From Providencia sneebia DSM 19967 (GTDB taxonomy: Bacteria; Pseudomonadota; Gammaproteobacteria; Enterobacterales; Enterobacteriaceae), in NCBI RefSeq assembly GCF_000314895.2, contig NZ_CM001773.1, positions 2,906,550 through 2,924,542 on the forward strand: a stretch of DNA of 17,993 bases, in the 5' to 3' direction. Every line of letters begins with the position of its first letter. The stretch's first letter is position 1. The position numbers and the translations under genes were made by a program. Below are positions 1 to 9,002 of the stretch, piece after piece. The notes beneath the pieces are model-generated. The model saw only the letters and a program-made list of their open reading frames with translations, made no database searches and was not told the DNA's origin.

Positions 1-81
1 TATGAGGACGAAATACGCGCTGATTATGATTTTTACGACCACGGATACGTAATCTACGATCCTAGCTATACTGCTAAATAA
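1..81 (+). CDS. C-terminal end of an unidentified phage gene (partial)
   Basis: The window opens inside a reading frame that gives 26 residues (ending DPSYTAK) and stops at TAA 79-81, one base before the helicase ATG at 83. The tail is rich in Asp, Tyr and Glu. The tight spacing puts it in the same rightward early operon as the helicase. Nuclease genes of the VRR-NUC type often precede such phage helicases, but 26 residues cannot show that here, so no function is assigned. Confidence 0.55.
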   Translation, partial: YEDEIRADYDFYDHGYVIYDPSYTAK

Positions 82-82
82 A

Positions 83-1477
83 ATGGAAAATACATCTAAA
101 AACTTCACCCCTCGCCCCTATCAAGATCTCATACTCAGCCACGAAATTGATATTAAGCGCTCAAATGTTTGGGCTGGTATGGGCATGGGCAAAACAGTAG
201 CAACGCTCACGGCCTTAGAAGATTTATTCATGGCAGGTAGTGAAACGCAACCGGCTTTAGTTCTTGCACCTTTGCGGGTAGCAAGTTCAACATGGCCAGA
301 TGAAGCGGTTAAATGGAATCACTTACGTAATATCGATGTTCAGCCAATTATAGGTACCGCCAAAGAACGTATGGCGGCTATCAAAAATACCAATGCGAGC
401 GTGTTTACCATTAACTACGATAACCTTGTTTGGCTAGTTGAAATATTTGGTGAACATTGGCCTTTTGGTACCATCATTGCCGATGAAAGTACAAGGCTAA
501 AGTCGTTTAGGCTTCGGAAAGGGGGTAAACGTGCTGCAGCACTGGCGAAAGTGGCTCACAAACATGTGCATCGATGGGTAAATTTGACGGGAACACCTTC
601 CCCTAACGGTTTAATTGATTTGTGGGGGCAAGCGTGGTTTGTTGATCAGGGTCAACGCTTAGGCAGAACCTATAGCGCATTTACTTCACGTTGGTTCAAC
701 AACATTCAATTCCCTGGTCAACAGTGGTCTAAGTTAGAGCCTTGGCCTTTTGCTCAAGAGCAAATGCAAGATGCTTTACGGGATGTCACGATATCGCTAG
801 ATGCCGCTGATTGGTTCGATATTGAAGAGCCTATCCACAATATCATTAAACTTGAACTCCCCGATAAAGCCCGAAAACAGTATCAAGAAATGGAAAAAGA
901 GATGTTTCTTGAACTAGAACATGAAGGCATTGAAGCGCTAAACGCGGCAGCTAAGACGGTAAAATGTTTGCAAATCGCCAGTGGTGCTATCTACACCGAT
1001 GACAGTAAAAATTGGGTAGAGCTACACGATGCAAAAATTCAGGCGTTAGAAAGTATCATTAGTGAATCAGGCGGCATGCCAATACTCGTTGCGTACCACT
1101 GGAAGCACGACCTTGAGCGTTTATTAAAAGCCTTTCCTAAAGGTAGAAACCTAGATGCGGATCCGCAAACATTACGCGATTGGAACGCAGGCAAAATACC
1201 GATTCTGTTTGCGCACCCTGCTAGTGCAGGTCACGGCTTAAACTTGCAAGATGGCGGGAATATTTTGGTCTTTTTCTCGCACTGGTGGGATTTGGAACAA
1301 TACCAACAAATCATCGAACGTATCGGCCCTACCCGACAAATTCAAGCCGGTTATAACCGACCTGTATTTATTCACCACCTTATTGCCGCTGGAACGATGG
1401 ACGAGGTAGTAATGGAGCGTCGTAATTCTAAGCGCGAAATACAAGACCTTCTGTTAGAAGCAATGAAGAGGAAGTAA
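83..1477 (+). CDS. Phage SNF2/DEAD-box-family helicase
   Basis: A superfamily 2 helicase/translocase of the small SNF2-like kind found in phage replication modules. It should couple ATP hydrolysis to movement on DNA during phage replication or recombination. Visible motifs: Q-motif-like RPYQ (about residues 11-14), Walker A GMGMGKT (about 32-38), motif II DEST in place of DEAH (about 134-137), motif III TGTP (about 169-172), motif V SAGHGLNLQ (about 380-388) and a motif VI-like segment QIIERIGPTRQ (about 408-418). At 464 aa it contains both helicase lobes and little else, as usual for the phage forms. The ATG lies one base after the previous stop, and the next gene starts 4 bases after its stop, so it belongs to one operon. 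The fold is certain; the biological role is inferred from family context. Confidence 0.88.
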   Translation: MENTSKNFTPRPYQDLILSHEIDIKRSNVWAGMGMGKTVATLTALEDLFMAGSETQPALVLAPLRVASSTWPDEAVKWNHLRNIDVQPIIGTAKERMAAIKNTNASVFTINYDNLVWLVEIFGEHWPFGTIIADESTRLKSFRLRKGGKRAAALAKVAHKHVHRWVNLTGTPSPNGLIDLWGQAWFVDQGQRLGRTYSAFTSRWFNNIQFPGQQWSKLEPWPFAQEQMQDALRDVTISLDAADWFDIEEPIHNIIKLELPDKARKQYQEMEKEMFLELEHEGIEALNAAAKTVKCLQIASGAIYTDDSKNWVELHDAKIQALESIISESGGMPILVAYHWKHDLERLLKAFPKGRNLDADPQTLRDWNAGKIPILFAHPASAGHGLNLQDGGNILVFFSHWWDLEQYQQIIERIGPTRQIQAGYNRPVFIHHLIAAGTMDEVVMERRNSKREIQDLLLEAMKRK

Positions 1478-1481
1478 TACC

Positions 1482-1760
1482 GTGAAAAAAGATGAGCTAA
1501 TTAAAGCCACACGGCAAATTAAATACGAATCACGCGATGCCATGAACAGTATGGATGATGATTATATTTCATTCCCTGCGGAGCTGATTTATAGAATATG
1601 CGATGAACTGCTCAAGTACCAACAACTTAGCCCCTATGCATGGGAATATCGGAACGCTCGAGGCTTAAACTTTACTAAAGATAAAAAGCAAATCGAACTG
1701 GTTAAAGAATATTGCCCTGACGCAAACATCATTGAACTATTTAAATTAGATAATAATTAA
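1482..1760 (+). CDS. Hypothetical phage protein, 92 aa
   Basis: I do not recognise this family. The frame starts at GTG 1482, with a purine-rich GAAGAGGAAG at 1464-1473 as ribosome binding site inside the end of the helicase gene. The protein is acidic and soluble, without membrane segments: an N-terminal helical part (MKKDELIKATRQIKYESRD) followed by a segment beginning YAWEYRNARGL. It lies 4 bases after the helicase gene and 12 bases before the HTH gene start, so it is almost certainly cotranscribed with them. Being inside a phage early operon suggests a small accessory role, but nothing in the sequence defines it. Confidence 0.7.
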   Translation: MKKDELIKATRQIKYESRDAMNSMDDDYISFPAELIYRICDELLKYQQLSPYAWEYRNARGLNFTKDKKQIELVKEYCPDANIIELFKLDNN

Positions 1761-1772
1761 TTGAGGTATGCT

Positions 1773-2000
1773 ATGACTATTGCCACTAAAAAGAAAAAAG
1801 AATATCAAGACGATGACCTGTTAACTATCGATGATGTCTGCGAGATTATCGGCGGTATCAGCCCTAAAACATTAGCAGATTGGAATAACAACCATCGCCA
1901 TAAGGCAACACTCGCACCGATCCGATTCACTAGTAAAATGGTTCGATACGAGTATAAAAACGTTAAAGCTTTTATCGAAAAATGTCGCAGTAGCTACTAA
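1773..2000 (+). CDS. Small helix-turn-helix DNA-binding protein, excisionase-like
   Basis: A 75-aa basic protein with the layout of AlpA/MerR-type phage DNA-binding proteins: LLTIDDVCEIIGGISPKTL (about 20-38) forms the helix-turn-helix, then a wing-like part with RFTSKMVRYEYKNVKAFIE resembling the 'vRY...dv.aFie' ending of excisionase-like HTH proteins. A frame is open from TTG 1761, but TTGAGGTA at 1761-1768 is a good Shine-Dalgarno placed just before ATG 1773, which I take as the start. It is the last gene before the convergent integrase, and the two coding regions overlap by 4 bases at their 3' ends. Position and fold suggest an excisionase or directionality factor; a transcriptional regulator is the alternative. 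Confidence 0.72.
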   Translation: MTIATKKKKEYQDDDLLTIDDVCEIIGGISPKTLADWNNNHRHKATLAPIRFTSKMVRYEYKNVKAFIEKCRSSY

Positions 2001-3397
2001 CCTAACCGCCTACGTAATAGCGCCACTTGAGTCAAAATACTATTTTCATGAGCTTCGAAAGCTTGCCGTTTTAACGCTATCTCCTCCTGTAAAATCTCAT
2101 CAGAAAAATCATAGTGCTCAGCCATACGGTCCTCGCTTCTGTCAGAATGATGTAGGCATAGTATGCTTATTTCTTTTGTATCTGAGCGTGAAAAACCCTT
2201 TTGGCGCATTTGAGCAATGATGTTACTTTTGAAAAATTTCCGGCACATTGTATTGAATGCGCCGGATTTTCCCTTCACCGTCCCTTCGTGTACTACCCCT
2301 TTCACCGCCCCTTCCGGGCTATATGTTTTCACTAACTTATCCAAAGAACGTTTTGAAAAAGGCTGCGACGGATCACGCGGCTGTAGAAAGACATAATCAC
2401 GATTACAATTAACAGCGGATTCACGCCATGACAACTGTTCGTCAAGCAAGGTTTTCATAGCTTTCGTGATTGGAAACTTAAATTCTTTTTGCGTTTTCAT
2501 CGCTCCACGCATACCCGTTAAACCCGCGGGATATGTAATTTCTAACTTATCCAAATCAACATAATCCCAACGTAAATTAGCGACATTGATCGGCCTAACA
2601 CCCGTTAGAATCATATACCTGACAGCATTCTTTTGATGTGAAGAAGTACATGAAGCCACGTTAATCCAAAGTGCTGCGATCGATTCTATGTCGGTATAGC
2701 GTTTGGTTGGTAGGGGCTTTTGCACGCGCGAAGAAACATAATCATCGGGGATACTCGCGGCAATATTTATCCCATTGCAATAAATTGGAGCAGAGAATTT
2801 CCAAAGACGGCGTAATTCAGCAAATAATTCCAGAGCTTGGTTATTAGATTTAGTCTGTACCCAGGTATCAATAACTTCAATTAGCCTTGGGTATTTGATA
2901 TCACTGAATACCTCTCTCGAACCAAAAGACTCTTTTATTTGTTTAGTTCTGCAGCAGTATGTCGCATAGCTATTTTCGCTTAACTTTGCTCTTGCGACTT
3001 TACCTGCTAAGTCTTTTTCATAGAGTTCTATTAGTTGATGAATGGACTCTGCACTTAACCCTTGCTCAGCAAGTTCTTTCGCTTTTTCACGGGCAATGGG
3101 TAATGCTAATTCAGGCCATTCACCCAATTTTTGACCTTTAACATCCATGTGCTTGGGAAATTCAGCGTATACTGTTACTTTCCCAGCTTTGCTAAAATCA
3201 ATGCGTAAATAGTGTTCTTTTTCGTATTTTGATCGACGCGGCTTATTGATGTGTTTTAAAATGATTTTTGCGGCAGTAACACAGATTTTCATGTGTGTAC
3301 TTGTGTATGGTGGCTTACATGACTCCCAACTCTGTAAAGCGCGAGTATAGTCATCAGAATCTGTGCTTTTGGCCTTTTGTGTTGCGACAGTAGACAT
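1997..3397 (-). CDS. int: Prophage tyrosine-type site-specific integrase
   Basis: A tyrosine recombinase that should integrate and excise the left prophage. From ATG 3397 it is 466 aa. The N-terminal half contains an arm-binding/SAM-like region (about 115-205). The catalytic half shows Arg268 in ILTGVRPINVANLRW, a probable box II around Arg386 in CRKFF, His416/His417 in LCLHHSDR and the nucleophile Tyr429 in EHYDF. The usual H-x-x-R histidine before Arg386 is not clear: an Asn occupies a similar place (FNTMCRK). The frame is open to 3439, but GAGGT about 7 bases before ATG 3397 supports the shorter form. The gene points into the prophage, with its 5' side facing yfhL, so the att junction should lie just beyond 3397. 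The product is confident; the target site is not known. Confidence 0.9.
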   Translation of the reverse strand: MSTVATQKAKSTDSDDYTRALQSWESCKPPYTSTHMKICVTAAKIILKHINKPRRSKYEKEHYLRIDFSKAGKVTVYAEFPKHMDVKGQKLGEWPELALPIAREKAKELAEQGLSAESIHQLIELYEKDLAGKVARAKLSENSYATYCCRTKQIKESFGSREVFSDIKYPRLIEVIDTWVQTKSNNQALELFAELRRLWKFSAPIYCNGINIAASIPDDYVSSRVQKPLPTKRYTDIESIAALWINVASCTSSHQKNAVRYMILTGVRPINVANLRWDYVDLDKLEITYPAGLTGMRGAMKTQKEFKFPITKAMKTLLDEQLSWRESAVNCNRDYVFLQPRDPSQPFSKRSLDKLVKTYSPEGAVKGVVHEGTVKGKSGAFNTMCRKFFKSNIIAQMRQKGFSRSDTKEISILCLHHSDRSEDRMAEHYDFSDEILQEEIALKRQAFEAHENSILTQVALLRRRLG

Positions 3398-3472
3398 TGA
3401 TTTACCTCGTAGTATCAACACATTAAATATAAAGCTCACACATTAGGTGTTTTATAAGCCATAAAAAGGGTA

Positions 3473-3558
3473 TGTGTTGCGGTTTTGTGTTACGAATTTA
3501 GGTTTTCCAATGTAAAACATACTGTATAAAATTACAAGTAACAGTCAAAAGTAACGAA
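3473..3558. repeat. Short repeats upstream of int, candidate integrase arm/att region
   Basis: Between int and yfhL lie two direct near-copies, TGTGTTGCG (3473-3481) and TGTGTTACG (3486-3494), and two copies of AAGTAAC (3536-3542 and 3549-3555). The inverted form of the second motif partly matches GTTACG in the first. Closely spaced short repeats of this kind are typical of arm-type integrase sites beside a prophage end. No att core can be defined without the other prophage end, so this is a weak call. Confidence 0.25.
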
Positions 3559-3604
3559 TACTGAAAAGATATAACTGGCTGATTTTTAACTAAATAGAAT
3601 GTAA

Positions 3605-3874
<270 letters not shown>

Positions 3875-3931
3875 ATTACATCCAATATTGATGAAACGCT
3901 CAATTCGTTATTCATCTAACAAATAAATGGC

Positions 3932-3968
3932 ATTGCCGGTATTTTAAATAATGATACCGGCAATTATT
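3932..3968 (+). terminator. Terminator hairpin between yfhL and acpS
   Basis: An 11-bp perfect stem, ATTGCCGGTAT (3932-3942) with ATACCGGCAAT (3954-3964), has an 11-base loop and runs into TATTTT on the plus strand. It sits between the convergent 3' ends of yfhL and acpS. Its T-rich side suits termination of yfhL; it may also stop transcripts from acpS. Confidence 0.65.
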
Positions 3969-4050
3969 TTGTGACTAATCAATCCAAATGAACAGAAAAA
4001 ATTGAAATCTATATATTACACTTCGAACAATCACTCACTATTTATTCACT

Positions 4051-4434
4051 TTATATACTTTCAATAATCACTGTTGCTGCGGCATAATGCCTTTCATCAG
4101 TAATAGAAACATGAAAATGTGTAGCTTGCATACTTTGAGCGAGTTTTTCTGCCTCACCTGTTAATCTAAGCAGTGGCTTTCCCAGTTTATCATTACTGAC
4201 TTCAAATTGATTAAAAGCTAACCCTTGACGTATACCGGTTCCCAACGCTTTTGCAGCGGCTTCTTTTACAGCAAAACGCTTAGCAAGAAAACGCGCCGGT
4301 TTAGCTTGTTGCTGATACTGTTTAAACTCATTTTCAGTTAGTATCCGCTGAGCAAGGCTGTCAGCAGATCGCGTAATAACAGCCTCAATACGCGCAATCT
4401 CAACAATATCTGTACCTAAACCAATAATAGCCAT
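4051..4434 (-). CDS. acpS: Holo-[acyl-carrier-protein] synthase
   Basis: Transfers the 4'-phosphopantetheine group from coenzyme A to the active-site serine of acyl carrier protein, making it competent for fatty acid synthesis; cytoplasmic and normally essential. At 127 aa it is of usual length. The family signature is intact: [14 protein letters not shown] with Mg-binding Asp9, and [17 protein letters not shown] with Glu58. Its ATG (4434-4432) shares one base with the pdxJ stop codon (TAATG), so translation is coupled, as in E. coli. It is the last gene of this minus-strand block and is followed by the hairpin at 3932-3964. Confidence 0.97.
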   Translation of the reverse strand: MAIIGLGTDIVEIARIEAVITRSADSLAQRILTENEFKQYQQQAKPARFLAKRFAVKEAAAKALGTGIRQGLAFNQFEVSNDKLGKPLLRLTGEAEKLAQSMQATHFHVSITDERHYAAATVIIESI

Positions 4435-5165
4435 TAACGACGAGCTTCTCTCAATAAGTTCTTCATTTCAGAAACAGCGCCAGCTAAGCCACTAAATAGT
4501 GCTCTGCCAATAATTGCATGGCCAATATTGAGTTCATAAATGTCAGGCAATAACGCAATTCTCTGAACATTGTGGTAGGTCAAGCCATGGCCTGCATTAA
4601 CTTTTAAACCTTTTCCAGCAGCATAAGCTACGCCATCACGAATACGGCGATATTCAATCTCTTGATCTTGCTCTGTTTTAGCATCAGCATAAGCACCTGT
4701 ATGAATTTCAATAAATGGTGCTCCCGATGCTTGTGCAGCATCAATTTGCGCATGGTCAGCATCAATAAACAATGACACTTGAATGCCTGCATCTGTTAAG
4801 CGCTTAACAGCATCAGTGATTTTTTGTTGTTGCCCTGCAACATCAAGACCCCCTTCTGTTGTCACCTCTTCGCGTTTTTCCGGCACTAAACAGCAAAATG
4901 CTGGCTTAATGCGACATGCAATATCAAGCATCTCTTCTGTCACTGCCATTTCAAGATTCATGCGAGTCTGGATTGTTTCTTTTAATAATTCGACATCTCT
5001 ATCTGTGATATGGCGACGATCTTCACGTAAATGTACAGTAATACCATCTGCTCCGGCTTGTTCTGCAACAAATGCAGCTTGTACGGGATCGGGATACTGG
5101 GTTCCTCGTGCATTTCTTACAGTTGCAATATGATCGATATTCACACCTAACAAAAGCTCAGCCAT
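4434..5165 (-). CDS. pdxJ: Pyridoxine 5'-phosphate synthase
   Basis: Condenses 1-deoxy-D-xylulose 5-phosphate with 3-amino-2-oxopropyl phosphate to pyridoxine 5'-phosphate, the ring-closing step of DXP-dependent vitamin B6 synthesis. The 243-aa protein has the family TIM-barrel start [18 protein letters not shown], His45 in [10 protein letters not shown], Glu72 in NLEMAVTEE and His193 in [11 protein letters not shown], corresponding to the catalytic residues of the E. coli enzyme. GGGGA about 9 bases before the ATG serves as ribosome binding site. A gap of 225 bases separates it from recO, so it may have its own promoter or share the upstream operon's transcript; no convincing promoter was picked out there. 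Confidence 0.97.
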   Translation of the reverse strand: MAELLLGVNIDHIATVRNARGTQYPDPVQAAFVAEQAGADGITVHLREDRRHITDRDVELLKETIQTRMNLEMAVTEEMLDIACRIKPAFCCLVPEKREEVTTEGGLDVAGQQQKITDAVKRLTDAGIQVSLFIDADHAQIDAAQASGAPFIEIHTGAYADAKTEQDQEIEYRRIRDGVAYAAGKGLKVNAGHGLTYHNVQRIALLPDIYELNIGHAIIGRALFSGLAGAVSEMKNLLREARR

Positions 5166-5390
5166 TTTCTATTCCCCATAAATACAAATACGTTTCTGTT
5201 CCTCTATCCTACTGTAATTTGTCAGTAGATGGGAAAAAATATCTATCACTTCGAACATGCTTCCATTTTTATCTGCATTTCTCAATCACATTAATTTATT
5301 TTGCGAAGCAGCTCGAAGAACAAGAGTAAGACTTAATATAAGAATTGTGGTCTTAATAAATATGCATAGGATATAACGCAAGAGCAGATA

Positions 5391-6119
5391 TTATGAATTT
5401 GATGATGACGGGGCTGGAATGATAAATTGTCTAAATAATTCACGGCTTTTTAACGGTTTACCGCCAAGATAAGGTTTGAGTGCCATACGGGTAAAGCGTT
5501 TAGCTGCTTTCAATGTATCACTATCTGGAAATTGGCGTGTGGCAAGCGCTTTGAGCTGCTTACCCGTAAAACTTAACTGATCAATAACGAGGCTACCAAT
5601 AAACCCTTTTTCTTCTCGATATCGATAAGTCATGCTATCCGCAACGGGGTCACCACTACCAGCACAGTGAAGAAAATCAACGCCATAGCCAAGGTAAGAA
5701 AGCAAAGCTAGCTCAAATTGACGCAAAGCAGATTCAGGAGTGTGCTCACTTGCCGCTAATAATTGCAGACAGGAAAGATAATCAAAAAATAGAGGAGAGT
5801 ATGGAGTGCCGAATTCAATCACTCGAGAAACAAGTTCATTTAGATAAAGGCCACTATATAGAACAGTTCCAGTTAGTGGTAACGATAATGAAATCGGGTC
5901 AGCATGAGTCAAGATTTTGATTTCTCCTTTGCCGCTCCAACGGATTAGCAAAGGAGTAAAAGGCTGTAAGCAGCCTCTCAGAGGAGAACGGTTTCGACGA
6001 GCACCTTTTGCCAGCAAACGTATTTTGCCTTCACCTTCAGTGAAAAAGTCAATCAATAAACTTGTTTCACTATAAGGTCGAGAATGAAGTATAAATGCTC
6101 GTTGCCAACCGTCACTCAC
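5391..6119 (-). CDS. recO: DNA repair protein RecO
   Basis: Recombination mediator of the RecF pathway: anneals complementary strands and, with RecR, helps load RecA on SSB-coated single-stranded DNA. The 242-aa protein matches the enterobacterial family through its length: N-terminal OB fold ([19 protein letters not shown]), [18 protein letters not shown], and the conserved C-terminal [16 protein letters not shown] followed by [14 protein letters not shown]. The start is taken as GTG 6119, 11 bases after the era stop, because the family's conserved GWQRAF begins 4 residues later; the ribosome binding site is weak (GGTGA), consistent with coupling to era. Third gene of the rnc-era-recO group, as in E. 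coli. Confidence 0.96.
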   Translation of the reverse strand: MSDGWQRAFILHSRPYSETSLLIDFFTEGEGKIRLLAKGARRNRSPLRGCLQPFTPLLIRWSGKGEIKILTHADPISLSLPLTGTVLYSGLYLNELVSRVIEFGTPYSPLFFDYLSCLQLLAASEHTPESALRQFELALLSYLGYGVDFLHCAGSGDPVADSMTYRYREEKGFIGSLVIDQLSFTGKQLKALATRQFPDSDTLKAAKRFTRMALKPYLGGKPLKSRELFRQFIIPAPSSSNS

Positions 6120-6130
6120 AATGTCACCGA

Positions 6131-7039
6131 TTATTTTAAGTCGTCGACATAACCTAAGCTGCGTAGAGCACGTTCATCATCTGCCCAGCCAGCTTTTACT
6201 TTAACCCAAAGTTCAAGGTGTACTTTAGCATCAAAGAGTCTTTCCATATCAATACGTGCTTCCGTACCAATAGTTTTGAGCTTACTGCCTTTATTACCAA
6301 TAACCATTTTCTTCTGACCTTCACGCTCAACTAAGATGAGGCCATGAATGTGAAACATACCATTTTCTGTTACTTTAAATTGTTCAATTTCAACAGTCAC
6401 AGAGTAAGGTAATTCATCACCTAAGAAACGCATTAGTTTTTCGCGAATAATTTCAGATGCCATAAATCTCTGAGAGCGATCAGTAATATAATCCTCAGGG
6501 AAATGGTGATCTGCTTCAGGAATGTGTTCTTTAACAATCTTGGCAATTGTATCAACACCTTTACCTTTTTCTGCACTAATTGGCACCACGTCAAGAAAAT
6601 TCATTTTTTGACTGATAAAACCAATATGTGGAAGTAAAACTGTTTTATCCGTTACATTATCAATTTTGTTGATAGCAAGAATAACTGGGCAACGAAGTGT
6701 TCTTAATTTATTAAGCACCATTTCGTCATCTTCAGTCCAATTTGTACCTTCAACAACAAAAATAACCAACTCAACATCACCGATAGAACTGGATGCTGCT
6801 TTGTTCATCAGTCGGTTGATTGCTCTTTTTTCTTCAATATGTAGACCTGGGGTATCAACATAGATGATTTGATACTCATCTTCAGTATGAATACCCATAA
6901 TGCGGTGGCGAGTCGTTTGCGGCTTGCGAGAAGTAATAGAAACTTTCTGGCCTAGCAGTTGGTTTAATAACGTTGACTTGCCGACATTAGGTCGCCCAAC
7001 AATGGCAACAAAGCCACAGTGGGGATGTTTTTCACTCAT
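6131..7039 (-). CDS. era: GTPase Era, 16S rRNA-binding ribosome assembly factor
   Basis: A Ras-like GTPase that binds the 3' end of 16S rRNA through a KH domain and assists 30S subunit maturation at the membrane/cytoplasm interface. The GTPase domain shows G1 GRPNVGKS (15-22), G3 DTPG (62-65) and G4 NKID (124-127). The KH domain carries [13 protein letters not shown] near residue 250. At 302 aa the length is normal. The ATG overlaps the rnc stop codon by four bases (ATGA, 7036-7039), giving tight translational coupling to rnc, a conserved arrangement in enterobacteria. Confidence 0.97.
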   Translation of the reverse strand: MSEKHPHCGFVAIVGRPNVGKSTLLNQLLGQKVSITSRKPQTTRHRIMGIHTEDEYQIIYVDTPGLHIEEKRAINRLMNKAASSSIGDVELVIFVVEGTNWTEDDEMVLNKLRTLRCPVILAINKIDNVTDKTVLLPHIGFISQKMNFLDVVPISAEKGKGVDTIAKIVKEHIPEADHHFPEDYITDRSQRFMASEIIREKLMRFLGDELPYSVTVEIEQFKVTENGMFHIHGLILVEREGQKKMVIGNKGSKLKTIGTEARIDMERLFDAKVHLELWVKVKAGWADDERALRSLGYVDDLK

Positions 7040-7716
7040 TCAATCTCCAAAATTTTCAATGCTTGTTCTGCAGCAGCTTGCTCTGCTTTACGACGACTTG
7101 AACCTACACCATTTATTGGTTGGTCAATGCCACTAACTTGGCAGTGGATCGTAAATTCTTGGTCGTGAGCTTCACCTTTAACCAATACAACAACATAATT
7201 AGGTAAAGGCAAATGACGCCCCTGCAAATATTCTTGTAATCTCGTTTTCGGGTCTTTTTGTTTATCACCCGGACTAATTTCATTCAGTCTAGTTTGATAC
7301 CAATCAAGAATGATTTTTTCTATCATATTGATATCACTATCGAGAAAAATCCCACCAATCAGTGCTTCAACTGTATCAGCAAGTATAGATTCACGGCGAA
7401 AACCGCCACTTTTTAATTCACCTGGTCCTAAACGTAAACATTCACCAAGTTCAAATTCACGAGCAATTTCCGCCAGCGTATTTCCACGCACTAACGTTGC
7501 TCTCATTCTACTCATATCACCTTCATCCACTTTAGGAAAACGGCGATATAAATCATTTGCAATAACAAAACTTAAAATAGAATCCCCAAGAAATTCTAAC
7601 CTTTCGTTATGTTTACTGCTTGCACTTCGATGTGTAAGTGCTTGTATTAACAGCTCATGCTGATTAAATTTATAACCAAGTTTGCGTTGTAATTGCTCAA
7701 TTAAAGAGGGATTCAT
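7036..7716 (-). CDS. rnc: Ribonuclease III
   Basis: Double-strand-specific endoribonuclease that processes rRNA precursors and many mRNAs, including its own leader in E. coli. The catalytic domain has signature ERLEFLGDS (38-46, with Glu41 and Asp45) and metal-binding Asp114/Glu117 in ADTVEALIG. The C-terminal dsRNA-binding domain spans about residues 153-225, with [18 protein letters not shown] as its third motif. At 226 aa it matches the E. coli length. It heads the rnc-era-recO operon. A strong stem-loop (7750-7793) lies in its leader, 34 bases before the ATG. Confidence 0.97.
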   Translation of the reverse strand: MNPSLIEQLQRKLGYKFNQHELLIQALTHRSASSKHNERLEFLGDSILSFVIANDLYRRFPKVDEGDMSRMRATLVRGNTLAEIAREFELGECLRLGPGELKSGGFRRESILADTVEALIGGIFLDSDINMIEKIILDWYQTRLNEISPGDKQKDPKTRLQEYLQGRHLPLPNYVVVLVKGEAHDQEFTIHCQVSGIDQPINGVGSSRRKAEQAAAEQALKILEIE

Positions 7717-7749
7717 TTGTGCCTAACCATTTTTCTGATTACAAAAGTA

Positions 7750-7793
7750 GCACACGCAACAAACCTGTAAAAATACAAAACTGTTGCGTTTGC
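7750..7793 (-). promoter_or_regulatory. Long stem-loop in the rnc leader (rncO-like RNase III site)
   Basis: On the minus strand the arms at 7793-7775 and 7768-7750 pair over about 19 positions, with G-U wobbles and two mismatches, around the 6-base loop 7774-7769. The outer 12 positions include CGCAACA pairing with TGTTGCG. In E. coli RNase III cleaves a similar leader hairpin to destabilise the rnc-era-recO mRNA. Position and size support the same autoregulation here; the role is inferred by analogy. Confidence 0.6.
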
Positions 7794-7836
7794 ACTGACT
7801 TCTTCTGGTTTTAACTTAGCTTTATATATTTATCAA

Positions 7837-7857
7837 TTCTATATCTAACATATAGAA
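7837..7857. promoter_or_regulatory. Palindrome in the lepB-rnc intergenic region, possible operator
   Basis: TTCTATAT (7837-7844) and ATATAGAA (7850-7857) form perfect 8-bp arms around CTAAC, about 120 bases upstream of rnc. It lies where the rnc promoter is expected. The AT-rich setting makes chance a real possibility, and no matching regulator is known to me. Confidence 0.25.
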
Positions 7858-7945
7858 CTAAATGAAAACAATAAAAGTTAGGATAATATAAGAAGCTAAT
7901 AAATATAATTTACATTGTACACTGAGAAAAATAATAATGCTTCGA

Positions 7946-7979
7946 TTTATGCGGGTTTTAATATGAAAACCCGCATAAA
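7946..7979 (-). terminator. 14-bp perfect hairpin after lepB, probable lepA-lepB terminator
   Basis: TTTATGCGGGTTTT (7946-7959) pairs perfectly with AAAACCCGCATAAA (7966-7979) around a 6-base loop. It begins 35 bases after the lepB stop in the direction of lepB transcription. GC pairs are flanked by A/T pairs inside the stem, as in some bidirectional terminators, but no separate T-run follows on the minus strand. It probably separates the lepA-lepB transcript from the rnc operon. Confidence 0.55.
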
Positions 7980-8013
7980 CCCTTTATACATCAAGAAAAG
8001 TGCTTAAAAAGAG

Positions 8014-8985
8014 TTATGAACCTAAAGGCCCAATACGACTAAAACGAATTCCTGTCGGCCACTCATTTTCTTGCTTATCTAGACTTAACCAAATAAATAC
8101 GGCTCGCCCTACTAAGTTTTCTTCAGGAACAAAACCCCACATACGGCTATCTGAACTATTATCTCGGTTATCACCCATCATAAAATAGTGTTTTTCCGGC
8201 ACAATCCATTCATTAGGCGGCATATTTGGCTGAATATAACGCGATTCAGTTAATGCTTGGCGAATAATTAAGATTTGATGTTCAACTGTATCTAGTTTTT
8301 CGCTTCTTTGATATTGGCGCAAAGCGTTACTAGGAACAGGTTGATCAAGTGGGATCTCATAATTACCTTTTTGACTTTCAACAACAGAATCTACATTAAA
8401 AAACATTGTCCATTCACTTGGTGAAAGCGGGCCATAAACTATTGGTAATTTTTCAGTACAATTATTGTCTGAGCAATTAGGATAAATAGTTAGCTCTTTT
8501 GCATCTGGGTTATAAACAATTTTATCACCCGGTAAGCCAATAACACGTTTAACAAAATCAACACTTGGATCTTTTGGATATTTAAAAACAGCAATATCAC
8601 CACGAGCAGGCTTGCCCGTTTTAATCAGTGTAGTTTGTGTAACCGGATCTTTTATTCCATATGCAAATTTTTCAACTAACATAAAATCCCCAACCAATAA
8701 TGTTGGCATCATTGATCCTGATGGGATTTGGAATGGTTCATAAATAAATGAACGAACAACCAATACAATAGCTAATACAGGAAATATAGATGATCCAGTT
8801 TCAACCCATGAAGGACGGCGTACAACTTTGTCCATTTCATCTTGGGTTAGCGAGCCTTGGCTCGCTTCTTGGATCTTCTGTAGTTTTTTCTTTCGCTCTG
8901 GTGAAAATTTAAAGCGATCTAAACACCAAATAATCCCTGTTATTAAGGTTGCCAATGTGAGGATCAAGGCAAAGGTGTTAGCCAT
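8014..8985 (-). CDS. lepB: Signal peptidase I (leader peptidase)
   Basis: Inner-membrane serine protease that removes signal peptides from exported proteins on the periplasmic side. Two N-terminal membrane segments are visible (about 4-22 and 63-78) with a charged cytoplasmic loop between. The catalytic dyad is Ser91 in QIPSGSMMPTL and Lys146 in SVDFVKRVIGLPGD; the C-terminal box MGDNRDNSSDSR is present. At 323 aa it equals the E. coli enzyme in size. The start has AAGGAG 7 bases upstream and lies 17 bases after the lepA stop, so it is cotranscribed with lepA as in E. coli. Confidence 0.97.
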   Translation of the reverse strand: MANTFALILTLATLITGIIWCLDRFKFSPERKKKLQKIQEASQGSLTQDEMDKVVRRPSWVETGSSIFPVLAIVLVVRSFIYEPFQIPSGSMMPTLLVGDFMLVEKFAYGIKDPVTQTTLIKTGKPARGDIAVFKYPKDPSVDFVKRVIGLPGDKIVYNPDAKELTIYPNCSDNNCTEKLPIVYGPLSPSEWTMFFNVDSVVESQKGNYEIPLDQPVPSNALRQYQRSEKLDTVEHQILIIRQALTESRYIQPNMPPNEWIVPEKHYFMMGDNRDNSSDSRMWGFVPEENLVGRAVFIWLSLDKQENEWPTGIRFSRIGPLGS

Positions 8986-9002
8986 CAGAACTCCTTGTGA
9001 TT

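Noticed and set aside
3519..3540. LexA-like sequence upstream of int (CTGTATAAAATTACAA)
   Set aside because: Only the left half matches well; the right half has CAA and diverges, and it lies in AT-rich DNA where such partial matches are common.
4783..5329. Plus-strand ORFs opposite pdxJ and its upstream region
   Set aside because: They overlap or extend from the antisense of well-conserved pdxJ, and their products look like no protein family.
5166..5390. Possible pdxJ promoter in the recO-pdxJ gap
   Set aside because: Several weak AT-rich hexamer pairs exist but none stands out, so no promoter is called; otherwise nothing is seen in this gap.
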